Shown here in pieces: positions 16,870 through 24,951 of a DNA stretch of 64,000 nt (within the stretch, counting starts at the first letter, position 1; every line of letters starts with the position of its first letter). The notes beneath the pieces are model-generated. The model did no database searches. It was not told the DNA's origin and worked only from the letters and a program-made list of their open reading frames with translations. Source of the stretch: G965267185 sp965267185 (lineage in GTDB: Bacteria; Pseudomonadota; Alphaproteobacteria; UBA6615); assembly GCA_965267185.1 (NCBI GenBank), contig OZ253937.1, positions 1 to 64,000 on the forward strand, in the 5' to 3' direction. The position numbers and the translations under genes were made by a program.

Positions 16870-18112
16870 CGCGGCGGCGCGGCTGGCGGCGGCGGTCGAC
16901 GAGCAGCGCCTGTGGCAGCGGCACATGGACATCGCGCAGTGTGGTGCGACGGGCCGCGGCGGGGTTGACCGCCAGGCGCTGACCGAGGCGGAGACCGCGG
17001 CGCGGCAGTTGATGCTGGGCTGGGCGCGGGCGGCGGGGTTCACGACGGGGGCCGACGCGATCGGCAACCTGTTCGTGCGGCGCGCCGGGCGTGACGAGAC
17101 GGCGCCGGTGGCGGCGGGGTCGCACCTGGACTCGCAACCGACGGGCGGCAACTTCGACGGGGTCTATGGGGTGCTGGCGGCGCTGGAAGTGCTGGAGGCG
17201 GCGAACGACATCGGCCTGGAGACCGCGCGGCCGATGGACGCGATCGCGTGGATGAACGAAGAGGGCTCGCGGTTTCAGCCGGCGACCATGGGGTCGAGCG
17301 TGTTTGCCGGGGCGATGGCGCTGGACGACGCGCTGGAGACGCGGGACCGCGGCGGCGTGCGCGTGGCGGATGCGTTGGCGGACGCGCTGGGGGCGCTGTC
17401 GCTGGACATGGAGGTGGCGCTGAAGGCGCCGATGGCGGCCTACCTGGAAGCCCACATCGAACAAGGGCCGGTGCTCGAAGCGACGGCGAACACGGTCGGG
17501 GTGGTGTCGGGCATCCAGGGGTTGCGCTGGTTCGAGATCGTGGTGACCGGCGAGGAAGGCCACGCGGGGACGACGCCGCACGCGGGGCGGCGGGACGCGG
17601 TGGCCAGCGCGGTGCAGATCGTCGCCGCGCTGCAGGGGCTGATGGCCGACGAGACGGACACGGTGCGGTTTACGGTGGGGCGGTTCGAGGTGGCGCCGAA
17701 CTCGCCGAACACGATCCCCGGCCGGGTGCTGTTCACGGTGGACTTCCGGCATCCCGATGCCGCGGTGTTGAAGCGGCTGGGAGATCAGATCCGCGACCTG
17801 TGCCAGGCACACGGCGGCGGGTGCGAGGTCACGGTGAAGGAAACGATCGACGCGCCGCCGACGACGTTCGACGCCGGGGTGCGGGCGCGGGTGCGGGCGG
17901 CGGCGGAGCGGCAGGGGTTGCCGTGCCTGGACATGGTTTCGGGGGCGACCCACGACGCCAAGTTCATGGCGGGGCTGTGCCCGACGGGCATGATCTTCGT
18001 GCCGTGCGCCGGCGGGTTGAGCCACAACGAGGCGGAATCGGCGACGCCGGGCGACCTGGCGGCGGGGGCGCGGGTGCTGGCCGAGGTGATGGCAAATCTC
18101 GCGAATGACTAG
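16853..18112 (+). CDS. Zn-dependent hydrolase, N-carbamoyl amino acid amidohydrolase/beta-ureidopropionase family (M20)
   Basis: This 419-residue M20-fold enzyme removes the carbamoyl group, releasing ammonia and CO2. Metal ligands are visible: His91 (GSHLDSQ), Asp102 (GGNFDGVYG), Glu136-Glu137 (MNEEGSR) and the late GLSHNEAES histidine. EAHIEQG lies at the domain hinge. It starts 17 bases inside the dihydropyrimidinase gene, behind GAGGCGGAG. With the preceding enzyme it forms the classical two-step ring opening and decarbamoylation of a reductive pyrimidine or hydantoin pathway. Allantoate amidohydrolase is the main alternative within the family. Confidence 0.92.
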   Translation: MPASTDAAARLAAAVDEQRLWQRHMDIAQCGATGRGGVDRQALTEAETAARQLMLGWARAAGFTTGADAIGNLFVRRAGRDETAPVAAGSHLDSQPTGGNFDGVYGVLAALEVLEAANDIGLETARPMDAIAWMNEEGSRFQPATMGSSVFAGAMALDDALETRDRGGVRVADALADALGALSLDMEVALKAPMAAYLEAHIEQGPVLEATANTVGVVSGIQGLRWFEIVVTGEEGHAGTTPHAGRRDAVASAVQIVAALQGLMADETDTVRFTVGRFEVAPNSPNTIPGRVLFTVDFRHPDAAVLKRLGDQIRDLCQAHGGGCEVTVKETIDAPPTTFDAGVRARVRAAAERQGLPCLDMVSGATHDAKFMAGLCPTGMIFVPCAGGLSHNEAESATPGDLAAGARVLAEVMANLAND

Positions 18113-18806
18113 ATGGGGCGCCGTGGCGGCGGCGTTGATGATGTGGGGCGGCGCCGCGGCGGCGCAGCAGACCATCGAACTGGAGTTGGTGCTGGCGATC
18201 GACGCCTCGGGCAGCGTCGACGCGACGGAGTTCGACCTGCAGCTGCGCGGGATCGCGCTGGCGCTGCAGGACCCGGTGGTGGCGGCGGCGATCGAGACGA
18301 CGGATGGGGTCGCGGTGTCGGTGGTCCAGTGGGCGGGGCCGAGCCACCAAGTGCAGGCGACGGACTGGGCGCTGCTGACGGACGGGTTGAGCGCGGCGGC
18401 CCACGGGGCGGCGATTCTGGCCGGCGGCCGGCAGATGTTCGGCGAGACGGCGATTGCGCAAGCGATGCAATTTTCGGCGGCGCTGATGAACGACAACGGG
18501 TTTCGCGGGCGGCGGCGGGCGATCGACGTTTCGGGGGACGGCGCGACCAATTATGGGCGCAGTCCGGGGTATATGCGGGACCGGTTGGCGGCGGCCGGCA
18601 TTACCGTGAACGGGCTGGCGATCCTCAACGAAGATCCGAACCTGGAGCAATATTACGCCGAGAACGTGATCGGCGGGCCGGGGGCGTTTGTCATGGTGGC
18701 AACGGACTACGCCGACTTCGCGGAGGTGTTCCGGCGCAAGCTGATCCAGGAAATCCTCGGTGGGCCGGTCGCGGCGGCACCGGTCAAGCTGGTGCAAGCA
18801 AAGTGA
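18105..18806 (+). CDS. DUF1194 von Willebrand factor A-like secreted protein
   Basis: This 233-residue protein has an N-terminal signal peptide (hydrophobic residues 5-20, AAAAQ cleavage). The MIDAS-like metal motif DASGSVD lies about residues 33-39, and SGDGATNYG is a second conserved loop. DUF1194 is common in alphaproteobacteria and its function is not established. It overlaps the carbamoylase by 8 bases and so is co-transcribed, though its role in the pathway is unclear. Its end overlaps the converging ureidoglycolate lyase gene by 23 bases. Confidence 0.88.
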   Translation: MTRWGAVAAALMMWGGAAAAQQTIELELVLAIDASGSVDATEFDLQLRGIALALQDPVVAAAIETTDGVAVSVVQWAGPSHQVQATDWALLTDGLSAAAHGAAILAGGRQMFGETAIAQAMQFSAALMNDNGFRGRRRAIDVSGDGATNYGRSPGYMRDRLAAAGITVNGLAILNEDPNLEQYYAENVIGGPGAFVMVATDYADFAEVFRRKLIQEILGGPVAAAPVKLVQAK

Positions 18807-19284
18807 CGGGGCTGGCCAGGGTGACCTCGGTGCAGTCGCCGGCGGTGCCGTCCTCCCAAACCAGGGAGGCAAAACGGGTCGGTGCGTCGAGCGCCATGAT
18901 GGCGTGATGCCAGGTGCCGACCGCGTAATGGACGCCGACCTCACCGGTGGCGACAAAGGCCTGCAACGACGCGACGTCGGGGGCGCCGGTGGCGTCGGCG
19001 GCGCACACGGCGACGGCGTAGGCGGTGGCGCCGAGGGGAATAAAGGTCTGGGTCGAGTGGGGGTGTTGTTCCAACGCGGTGATGTGGTGCGGCAGCCGGA
19101 TGGGTTGCACGTCGAACAACGCCAGATTGGCGCGGGCGCCGGGGCGGCGGTTGTCGAGGTCGACGGCGTCGTCGAAGCGGCGGGCCATGCCGGCGTTGGC
19201 GGCGCTACCGGCGCCGGCGGGGGCGAGGACCTGGCCGAAGGGGGCGAAGGCGGCGGCCGTCAGGGGTTGGGGGCGGATTTGCAT
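18784..19284 (-). CDS. allA: Ureidoglycolate lyase
   Basis: This 166-residue protein has the AllA cupin-like pattern: MxIRPQPLTAAAFAPFG start, EQHPHSTQTFIPL core with metal or substrate residues, and YAVGTWHHAIMALD. It splits ureidoglycolate into glyoxylate and urea in purine ureide breakdown. Its presence beside dihydropyrimidinase, carbamoylase and a PuuE-like protein suggests the locus reaches the allantoin branch. It is transcribed toward the DUF1194 gene. The ATG lacks a strong Shine-Dalgarno sequence. Confidence 0.9.
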   Translation of the reverse strand: MQIRPQPLTAAAFAPFGQVLAPAGAGSAANAGMARRFDDAVDLDNRRPGARANLALFDVQPIRLPHHITALEQHPHSTQTFIPLGATAYAVAVCAADATGAPDVASLQAFVATGEVGVHYAVGTWHHAIMALDAPTRFASLVWEDGTAGDCTEVTLASPVTLLAPA

Positions 19285-19322
19285 CGGCGGACAATAAGCG
19301 GATTCACGGGGAGTGTCGTTAC

Positions 19323-20351
19323 ATGAAGGCCATTGTCATTCGCGAACACGGCGGCATCGACAAACTGTCGTACGAGGACGTCGCGACGCCGGAGCCGGGG
19401 CACGGCGAGGTGCTGGTGCAGATCCGGGCGGCCGGGGTGAACCACTTCGACCACGACATCCGCGAGGGCATCTCCGGCATCGTGCATGACCTGCCGCACG
19501 TGCCGGGGATCGAGGGGGTCGGCGAAATCGCGGCCGTCGGGCCCGGCGCGACGGGTGTCGCGGTCGGCGACCGCGTGGCGGTCAACTTCATGCAGATTTG
19601 CGGCCAGTGCACGATGTGCCTGAGCGGGCTCGACGGGGTCTGCGCCGCCGGGCGGCGCATGGGGGTGACGCGGTGGGGCAGCTATGCCGAGTACGTGGTG
19701 TGCGACGCCACCGGGGTGGTGGCGCTGCCCGCCGGGTTGAGCTTCGAAACGGCGGCGGCGTCGATGCTGTGCTTCAGCACGGCCTGGCACATGACGGTGA
19801 GCCTCGGCGGGGTGACGGCCGGGTGCGACGTGCTGGTCAACGCGGCGGGCAGCGGCGTCGGCTCGTCGGCGATCCAAGTCGCGAAGCTGCACGGGGCGCG
19901 GGTGATCGCCTCGGCCGGGAGCGACGCCAAGTTGGCGCAGGCGCGGGACCTGGGGGCTGACGAGGTGATCAACTACACGACACAAGACCTGGCGGCGGAG
20001 GTGCTGCGGCTGACCGGCGACAAGGGCGCTGACTTGATTATCGAGTCCATCGGCGGAGAGGTGCTGACCCAAAGCATCGACGCGGCGGCGGTGAACGGGC
20101 GGCTGGTGACCTGCGGGGCGCATGCCGGCGAACGGGTCGAGTTGAATGTCATCGAGTTGTTTCGCAAGCACATGCGTCTGCAGGGTAGCCACTATGCGTC
20201 GAAGCGGGAGGTGGCGCACGTGCTGGGGCTGGTGGCCGAGGGCAAGCTGACGCCGGTGATCCACGACACGTTTGCGTTGGCGGACGCCCGTGCGGCCGCG
20301 GAACTGGCCGCGAACCGATCGTTTTTTGGGAAGATGGTGTTGATGGCGTAG
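19323..20351 (+). CDS. Medium-chain dehydrogenase/reductase, zinc-type or quinone oxidoreductase-like
   Basis: This 342-residue MDR protein has an N-terminal GroES-like domain (GVNHFDHDIREG, GIEGVGEI), a cysteine cluster CGQCTMCLSGLDGVC resembling the structural zinc lobe, and the nucleotide-binding motif AAGSGVGSSAIQVAK. The catalytic zinc Cys of alcohol dehydrogenases is replaced by Asn in GVNHFD, as in quinone-reductase-like members. GGGGAG precedes the ATG. The substrate is unknown; it is divergent from allA with 38 bases between starts. Confidence 0.88.
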   Translation: MKAIVIREHGGIDKLSYEDVATPEPGHGEVLVQIRAAGVNHFDHDIREGISGIVHDLPHVPGIEGVGEIAAVGPGATGVAVGDRVAVNFMQICGQCTMCLSGLDGVCAAGRRMGVTRWGSYAEYVVCDATGVVALPAGLSFETAAASMLCFSTAWHMTVSLGGVTAGCDVLVNAAGSGVGSSAIQVAKLHGARVIASAGSDAKLAQARDLGADEVINYTTQDLAAEVLRLTGDKGADLIIESIGGEVLTQSIDAAAVNGRLVTCGAHAGERVELNVIELFRKHMRLQGSHYASKREVAHVLGLVAEGKLTPVIHDTFALADARAAAELAANRSFFGKMVLMA

Positions 20352-20403
20352 CGTAAACGGCCGACGAACGCGGCGCTGGCACGGATGACCGAGGGGTGAC
20401 GCC

Positions 20404-20715
20404 ATGCATATCCACATTGTCCATTTCTGGCTGATCGATGACGTTGGCGCGGCCGGGCGCAAGAAGTTCGAGGACGGGCTTGTGGGGTTGGCCGCGGCGC
20501 CGCAGGTGCGCAACCGAAGCATCGGTCGGCCAGCGGCCACGGACCGGGAGGTGGTCGACGCCAGCTACGACTACGCCATCGTGCTGCGGTTCGAAGACCT
20601 GGCGGCGCATGACGCGTACCAAAAAAGCCGAGAGCACCAACGGTTTCTCGATGCCTGCTTTGACATGGTGCGCCGGGTTCAGGTGTACGACGTCGAGGAG
20701 ATCAGCGCCGATTGA
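20404..20715 (+). CDS. Dabb (stress-responsive alpha/beta barrel) domain protein
   Basis: This 103-residue ferredoxin-like fold protein has the Dabb pattern: an N-terminal HIVHFWL strand, a central helix FEDGLVGLAA, the DYAIVLRFEDLAAHDAYQ motif and a second helix before a final strand. Such proteins dimerise and are found with catabolic enzymes, sometimes as small monooxygenases or cyclases. GAGGGGTGA precedes the ATG. It lies 52 bases after the MDR gene, probably in the same transcript. Confidence 0.8.
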   Translation: MHIHIVHFWLIDDVGAAGRKKFEDGLVGLAAAPQVRNRSIGRPAATDREVVDASYDYAIVLRFEDLAAHDAYQKSREHQRFLDACFDMVRRVQVYDVEEISAD

Positions 20716-20765
20716 AAAGGGTCGGCGGCGACACGTGATCGCGGCGCGGTTGTCCCGCCCGCGGC

Positions 20766-21302
20766 TTACTTGCGGGCGAGGCCGCCGGCGACCATGCGTT
20801 GTTGTTGGCCGTCGGCGACGCTGATGAACTCGAGGTTCATGCGGTCGCCGGTTAGGGTTCGGGTGTAGCTTTGCAGGCCGTAACTGCCGTCGGCGGGTAG
20901 CGCCAAGACGTGGACCTTGAGGGTGTTGCCGCTGACATTGGCCCAGCGCAGGATGCCGTCGTTGACCGGGTGGCCGCTGCCGCGCTCGATGAAAAAACCG
21001 GGCCGGTCGGCGGGGTCGAAGACCACGCGGGAGTCGCGGCGGCGCGGTTCGGGATCGGTGAAATCGCGGATGACCGTGGTCCATTTGACGAAGAAACCGT
21101 CGCCGTCGGGGCCGATCTCGACATCGAGATCGCGATCGGTGTAGGCGAAGAACATGGCGTCGGGCGAACTGGAGATGCCGGTCCCGGCGTATTCGCCGAA
21201 AAAACTCTCGGGTGTCGCTTGCGCGCCGGCGGACTCGACCACCGCCAGGGACGCGACGGCAAAAACGACAACCGCCACAAGGGTCTTCGTGAGTGCTTTC
21301 AT
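20766..21302 (-). CDS. Secreted protein of unknown function
   Basis: The ATG at 21302 has GGAG upstream and gives a 178-residue product with a clear signal peptide (KALTKTLVAVVVFAVASLA, cleavage at SAGAQ). The mature part reads as a beta-rich domain with repeated Asp/Gly turns (DLDVEIGPDGDGFFVKW, RTLTGDRMNLEFI). No family is recognised. It stands alone between two plus-strand genes. Confidence 0.7.
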   Translation of the reverse strand: MKALTKTLVAVVVFAVASLAVVESAGAQATPESFFGEYAGTGISSSPDAMFFAYTDRDLDVEIGPDGDGFFVKWTTVIRDFTDPEPRRRDSRVVFDPADRPGFFIERGSGHPVNDGILRWANVSGNTLKVHVLALPADGSYGLQSYTRTLTGDRMNLEFISVADGQQQRMVAGGLARK

Positions 21303-21458
21303 GACAGGCTCCGTTGCTGTCGCCGTCACGGGATGATGACAGGCCCCGCATAAACCCCATTGACCCAAGTCATCGGCGCCCCGCGCGGCCGGTGGCGTTG
21401 CGATGGGTCAACGCCGGTCGGCGATGGACGGTGAACACTTTTCGGCGGGAGGTGTCGG

Positions 21459-22370
21459 GTGATCTCGCGTGCGGTGTGGCGTCGGTTCCTGACGTGGCTT
21501 GCGGCGGCGGTCGTTGCGGCAACGCCGGCGGCCGGCGCGGCGGCGGCGACCTATGCCGATCTGATCGGCACGATCGCCTACCACGACGCCGCGCCGGGTG
21601 AGACGATGGTGGAAATCGCGCGCCGCTACGACCTGGGGTTCGTCGAGTTGGTCGCGGCCAACCCGGGCGTCGATCCCTGGCTACCGGATGGCCATGAGAT
21701 CGTGCTGCCGGCGGCGCATATCCTGCCGGACGGGGCGCGTGAAGGCATCCTGATCAACCTCGCCGACCAGCGTTTGTATTTCTTTCCGGCGTGGCCCAAT
21801 CCGATCCAAAGCCATCCGATCAGCATCGGCACCGACCACAATCAGACGCCGGTGGGGACGACGACGGTGATCGGCAAGCGAGAGAACCCGACCTGGATCC
21901 CACCGGCGTCGGTGCGGGCCGAACTGCCACACCTGCCGGCCGTCGTGCCGGCCGGCCCGACAAATCCGCTGGGGGCGTTCAGCCTGGACCTGGAGCTGCC
22001 GGCGTATCGGATCCATGGCACGCCGCGGCCCTATAGCATCGGGCGGCGGGCGACTCATGGCTGCGTGCGGCTTTATCCGGAAGATATCGCGACGTTGTTT
22101 CCGCAGGTCCCGGTCGGGTCGCCGGTGACGATCGTCGACCAGCCGGCCAAGCTCGGTTGGTTCGGCGGTGAGATGTACCTGGAAATCCACCCCAACCAAG
22201 CCCAGGCCGACGAGTTGGAACGCCACCAGCGGCCGACGCCGGCGGCGATCGCCGACCTGAGGCAGCGAGTCGAGGAGGCCGCCGGGGCGGCGGTGGCGCG
22301 GATCGACTGGCAAGCGGTCGACCGCGCCGCCGCGCAAGTCCGCGGCGTGCCGATACGCATCACCCGGTAG
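21459..22370 (+). CDS. L,D-transpeptidase (YkuD/ErfK family) with LysM domain
   Basis: The GTG start at 21459 follows GGGAGGT. The 303-residue protein has a signal peptide (to AAA, about residue 30), a LysM-like peptidoglycan-binding segment (about 41-84) and the YkuD catalytic domain with His186 (RIHGT) and the HGCVRL motif (His200, nucleophile Cys202). The family makes 3-3 peptidoglycan cross-links or attaches lipoproteins or outer-membrane proteins to peptidoglycan. It converges on a small lipoprotein gene with 4 bases between stops, and that protein ends in Arg-Lys like Braun lipoprotein, a possible substrate. Confidence 0.92.
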   Translation: MISRAVWRRFLTWLAAAVVAATPAAGAAAATYADLIGTIAYHDAAPGETMVEIARRYDLGFVELVAANPGVDPWLPDGHEIVLPAAHILPDGAREGILINLADQRLYFFPAWPNPIQSHPISIGTDHNQTPVGTTTVIGKRENPTWIPPASVRAELPHLPAVVPAGPTNPLGAFSLDLELPAYRIHGTPRPYSIGRRATHGCVRLYPEDIATLFPQVPVGSPVTIVDQPAKLGWFGGEMYLEIHPNQAQADELERHQRPTPAAIADLRQRVEEAAGAAVARIDWQAVDRAAAQVRGVPIRITR

Positions 22371-22374
22371 GGAG

Positions 22375-22662
22375 CTACTTGCGCTGGGATGCGGCGAAGA
22401 TCCGATCGGCCCGGTCGGCCGCCGCTTCGGCCGCGGCGGCGGCGGCGGCGGCGCTTTCCGCGGCCTGCGCCGCACTCTGTGCCGCCGCGTCGGCGCGGTC
22501 GGCGGCCCGATCGGCGGCCTGTTGCGCGGCGTTCAAGCTGTCTTGCAGGACGATGACCTCGGACTCCAGCGACGAGATGTCGGCGCTCGAGGCGCAGCCC
22601 GCCACTGCCAACATGGTGACGCCAACGAGCCCGGCGCGTGTCCAGAAGCGTCGATCGATCAT
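22375..22662 (-). CDS. Lpp-like alanine-zipper lipoprotein
   Basis: The ATG at 22662 follows AGGGGA. The 95-residue product has a lipoprotein signal with lipobox AVAGC (Cys23) and then an almost uninterrupted alanine-rich coiled coil (residues 30-90, Asp/Arg punctuated). The C-terminus is SQRK. Length, lipobox, helical body and terminal Arg-Lys match the Braun/OprI design, where the terminal Lys is linked to peptidoglycan by an L,D-transpeptidase such as the one next door. That linkage is inferred, not shown. Confidence 0.82.
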   Translation of the reverse strand: MIDRRFWTRAGLVGVTMLAVAGCASSADISSLESEVIVLQDSLNAAQQAADRAADRADAAAQSAAQAAESAAAAAAAAEAAADRADRIFAASQRK

Positions 22663-22828
22663 ATCGAGTTCCCCTAGCAATGAACCGCCCCGTTCACAGG
22701 GACGATCCCGCAGCGCGGCCGTGGCGGCATTGACACCGGTCAACGGTGCTGGCGTGTGTTGAGGCGGATCAATGCCGGCGGCGGCATCGGTTGGGTCTCA
22801 TGCACAGGTGGCCGAATAGGAGGATGGG

Positions 22829-23378
22829 ATGGAGATCGCCCCGAAGATCCAGTTTCGCGGCATGGCGCCGTCGCCGGCGGTGGAAGCGCGGGTGCGGGAA
22901 CGGATCGATGGCCTGGCGCAGTATCACCCGCGCATTACGTCGTGCACGGTGGTGCTCGACGCGCCGCACCGCCACAGCCGCAAGGGCAAGATCTATTGCG
23001 TCAGCATCGACATAACGATCCCCGGCGCGGAGCTTGTGGTCGGCAAGGATGCCGCCGCCAACCATGCGCATGAGGACGTGTACGTCGCGATCCGCGACGC
23101 CTTCGACGCGGTGACGCGGCAACTGGAAGACGCGGTGCGGCGCATGAGCGGCCACGGGGTCAAACAACACCCGGCCAAGCTGCACGGCAAGATCGTCCGG
23201 CTGATGGACGACGAAGGCTTCGGCTTTATTGCCACGGCCGACGGCAATGAGTTGTTTTTTCCGCCGCGAGAGCATGGTCGGCGGGGCCTGGCACCGGCTG
23301 ACCATCGGCACCAAGGTGCGGTTCATCGAACACGACGGGGCCCAGGGCCCGCACGCGACGGCGGTAAAGCCGGTTTGA
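22829..23378 (+). CDS. HPF/RaiA ribosome-associated protein fused to cold-shock domain, frameshifted
   Basis: Residues 1-105 resemble the HPF/RaiA (S30AE) ribosome-hibernation fold, and from about 117 a cold-shock domain begins (LHGKIVRLMDDEGFGFIATADG). After NELFF the reading frame is lost at a T6 run (23255-23260). In the +1-shifted frame the domain continues as RRESMVGGAWHRL through GTKVRFIEHDGAQGP to a TGA at 23376-23378. A run of five T would give one intact protein of about 183 residues. Without the shift the frame runs to 23440 with unrelated sequence. This is a sequence error, a real mutation, or slippage at the T run. Confidence 0.8.
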
Positions 23379-23409
23379 CGGCGGGCGGGCGGCCGCCGAC
23401 AACAGGCGC

Positions 23410-24951
23410 ATGGCAACGCAACCGTCTGACGCGCGGTTGAATCGTTTCACCGACGAACTGGTCACCGCCGTCCTGGTACCCCTGCGGTCCCTGCGGCGAC
23501 GGTATGTGCCGTTGCTGCTGGTCTACTTCGCGCAGGGCACCAGCGGCCTATCGGCAATCGCGCAAAGCTTCTGGGTCAAGGAACAGCTTGGCTTGAGCGC
23601 CGAGGCACTGGTGGCGCTCGGCGTGTGGCTGACGGTGCCATGGACCATCAAGATGGTGTTCGGCCAGTTCGTCGATTGCGTGCCGATCCTCGGTTCGCGG
23701 CGGCGGATCTATATCTTCATCGGCGCCGGCCTGATGGCCTCGGCGAGTCTGCTGCTCAGCCTGGCGGCGAGCGGGCGGCTCGGCCCCGTTGCCCCTGAAG
23801 TGGCGTTCATCACGGCGTCGCTGCTGGCGGTCGTCGGCCTGGTGCTGCAGGACGTGGTCGCCGACGCGATGTCGACGGAGGTGGTCGACCGGGTCGACGC
23901 GGCGGGCGACCCGCGGCCGGCGGCGGCGGTGAACGCCGAACTCGGCATGGTGCAGGTGCTCGGCCGGCTGTTCCTGCTGTCCGGCGCGTTTGTGGTCGCC
24001 GGGCTCGGCGGGTGGCTGGCGGCGGTGTTGCCGTTTCACCAAGTGTTTGCCGCGGCGTTGGCGGTGCCGCTGATCTCGGTCACCGGGGCGTTGCTGGTTC
24101 GCCTCGACGCGACGGAGGCCGGCGCGATCGACTGGCGCATCCTGGGCGGCGGTCTCGGGTTCGGCGTGTTCACCCTGGCCATCGGCATCGGCGGCGTGCC
24201 GTTCGGCCAAGAACTGGTGTTTGTCGTGTCGCTGGCGGTGGTGACGATCCTGTTGCGGTTGACGGTGGTCGTCGTCGGCGCCGAGACGCGGCGCACGATC
24301 TTCTTCGCGGCGCTGTTGATCTTCGCGTTCCGCGCGGTGCCCGGCGTCGGGCCGGCGAGCCAGTGGTGGCAGATCGACGTGCTTGGCTTCGACCCGGCGT
24401 TCTTCGGCGCGTTGGCGCAAATCGCCACCGGCCTGGCGATCACCGGCACGTGGCTGTTCGGCGGGCGCATCACCAAGCTGCCGATCACCACCGTGTTGTT
24501 TTGGCTGACGGTGATCACGACGGTCATGGCGGTGCCCAACATCGCGCTGTTCTATGGGATCCACGAATGGACCGAGCGGGTGTTCGGGTTTGGCCCGCGG
24601 ACGATCGCGATCGTCGATGCCTCGCTGGAATCGCCGTTCGCGCAGCTTTCCATGGTGCCGCTGCTGACCCTGATCGCGATCTATGCGCCGCCGGGGAAGC
24701 GGGCGACGTGGTTCGCGCTGATGGCGTCGCTGATGAACCTGGCGTTGAGCGCCGGCGGGCTGCTGAGCAAGTACCTCAACCAGGTGTTCGCGATTCAGCG
24801 CGGCGTGTACGACCAACTCGGGCTGCTGATGCTGACGGTGACCGCGATCGGCTTCGTGTTGCCGGTGGCGGCGGTGGTCATTGTCGCGGGCCGGGTGGCG
24901 AAGACGGCGGATCCAAGCCGTTCAGCGCCGGGTCCGGAAACCGCGGGGTGA
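23410..24951 (+). CDS. MFS transporter, BT1 folate/biopterin-like family
   Basis: This 513-residue protein has about 12 transmembrane segments. The motif PWTIKMVFGQFVDCVPILG followed by RRRIY fits the BT1-like pattern around transmembrane segments 2 and 3. The family moves folate, pterin or related organic anions across the cytoplasmic membrane; the substrate here is unknown. Its last 74 bases overlap the converging HtrA gene. Confidence 0.83.
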   Translation: MATQPSDARLNRFTDELVTAVLVPLRSLRRRYVPLLLVYFAQGTSGLSAIAQSFWVKEQLGLSAEALVALGVWLTVPWTIKMVFGQFVDCVPILGSRRRIYIFIGAGLMASASLLLSLAASGRLGPVAPEVAFITASLLAVVGLVLQDVVADAMSTEVVDRVDAAGDPRPAAAVNAELGMVQVLGRLFLLSGAFVVAGLGGWLAAVLPFHQVFAAALAVPLISVTGALLVRLDATEAGAIDWRILGGGLGFGVFTLAIGIGGVPFGQELVFVVSLAVVTILLRLTVVVVGAETRRTIFFAALLIFAFRAVPGVGPASQWWQIDVLGFDPAFFGALAQIATGLAITGTWLFGGRITKLPITTVLFWLTVITTVMAVPNIALFYGIHEWTERVFGFGPRTIAIVDASLESPFAQLSMVPLLTLIAIYAPPGKRATWFALMASLMNLALSAGGLLSKYLNQVFAIQRGVYDQLGLLMLTVTAIGFVLPVAAVVIVAGRVAKTADPSRSAPGPETAG

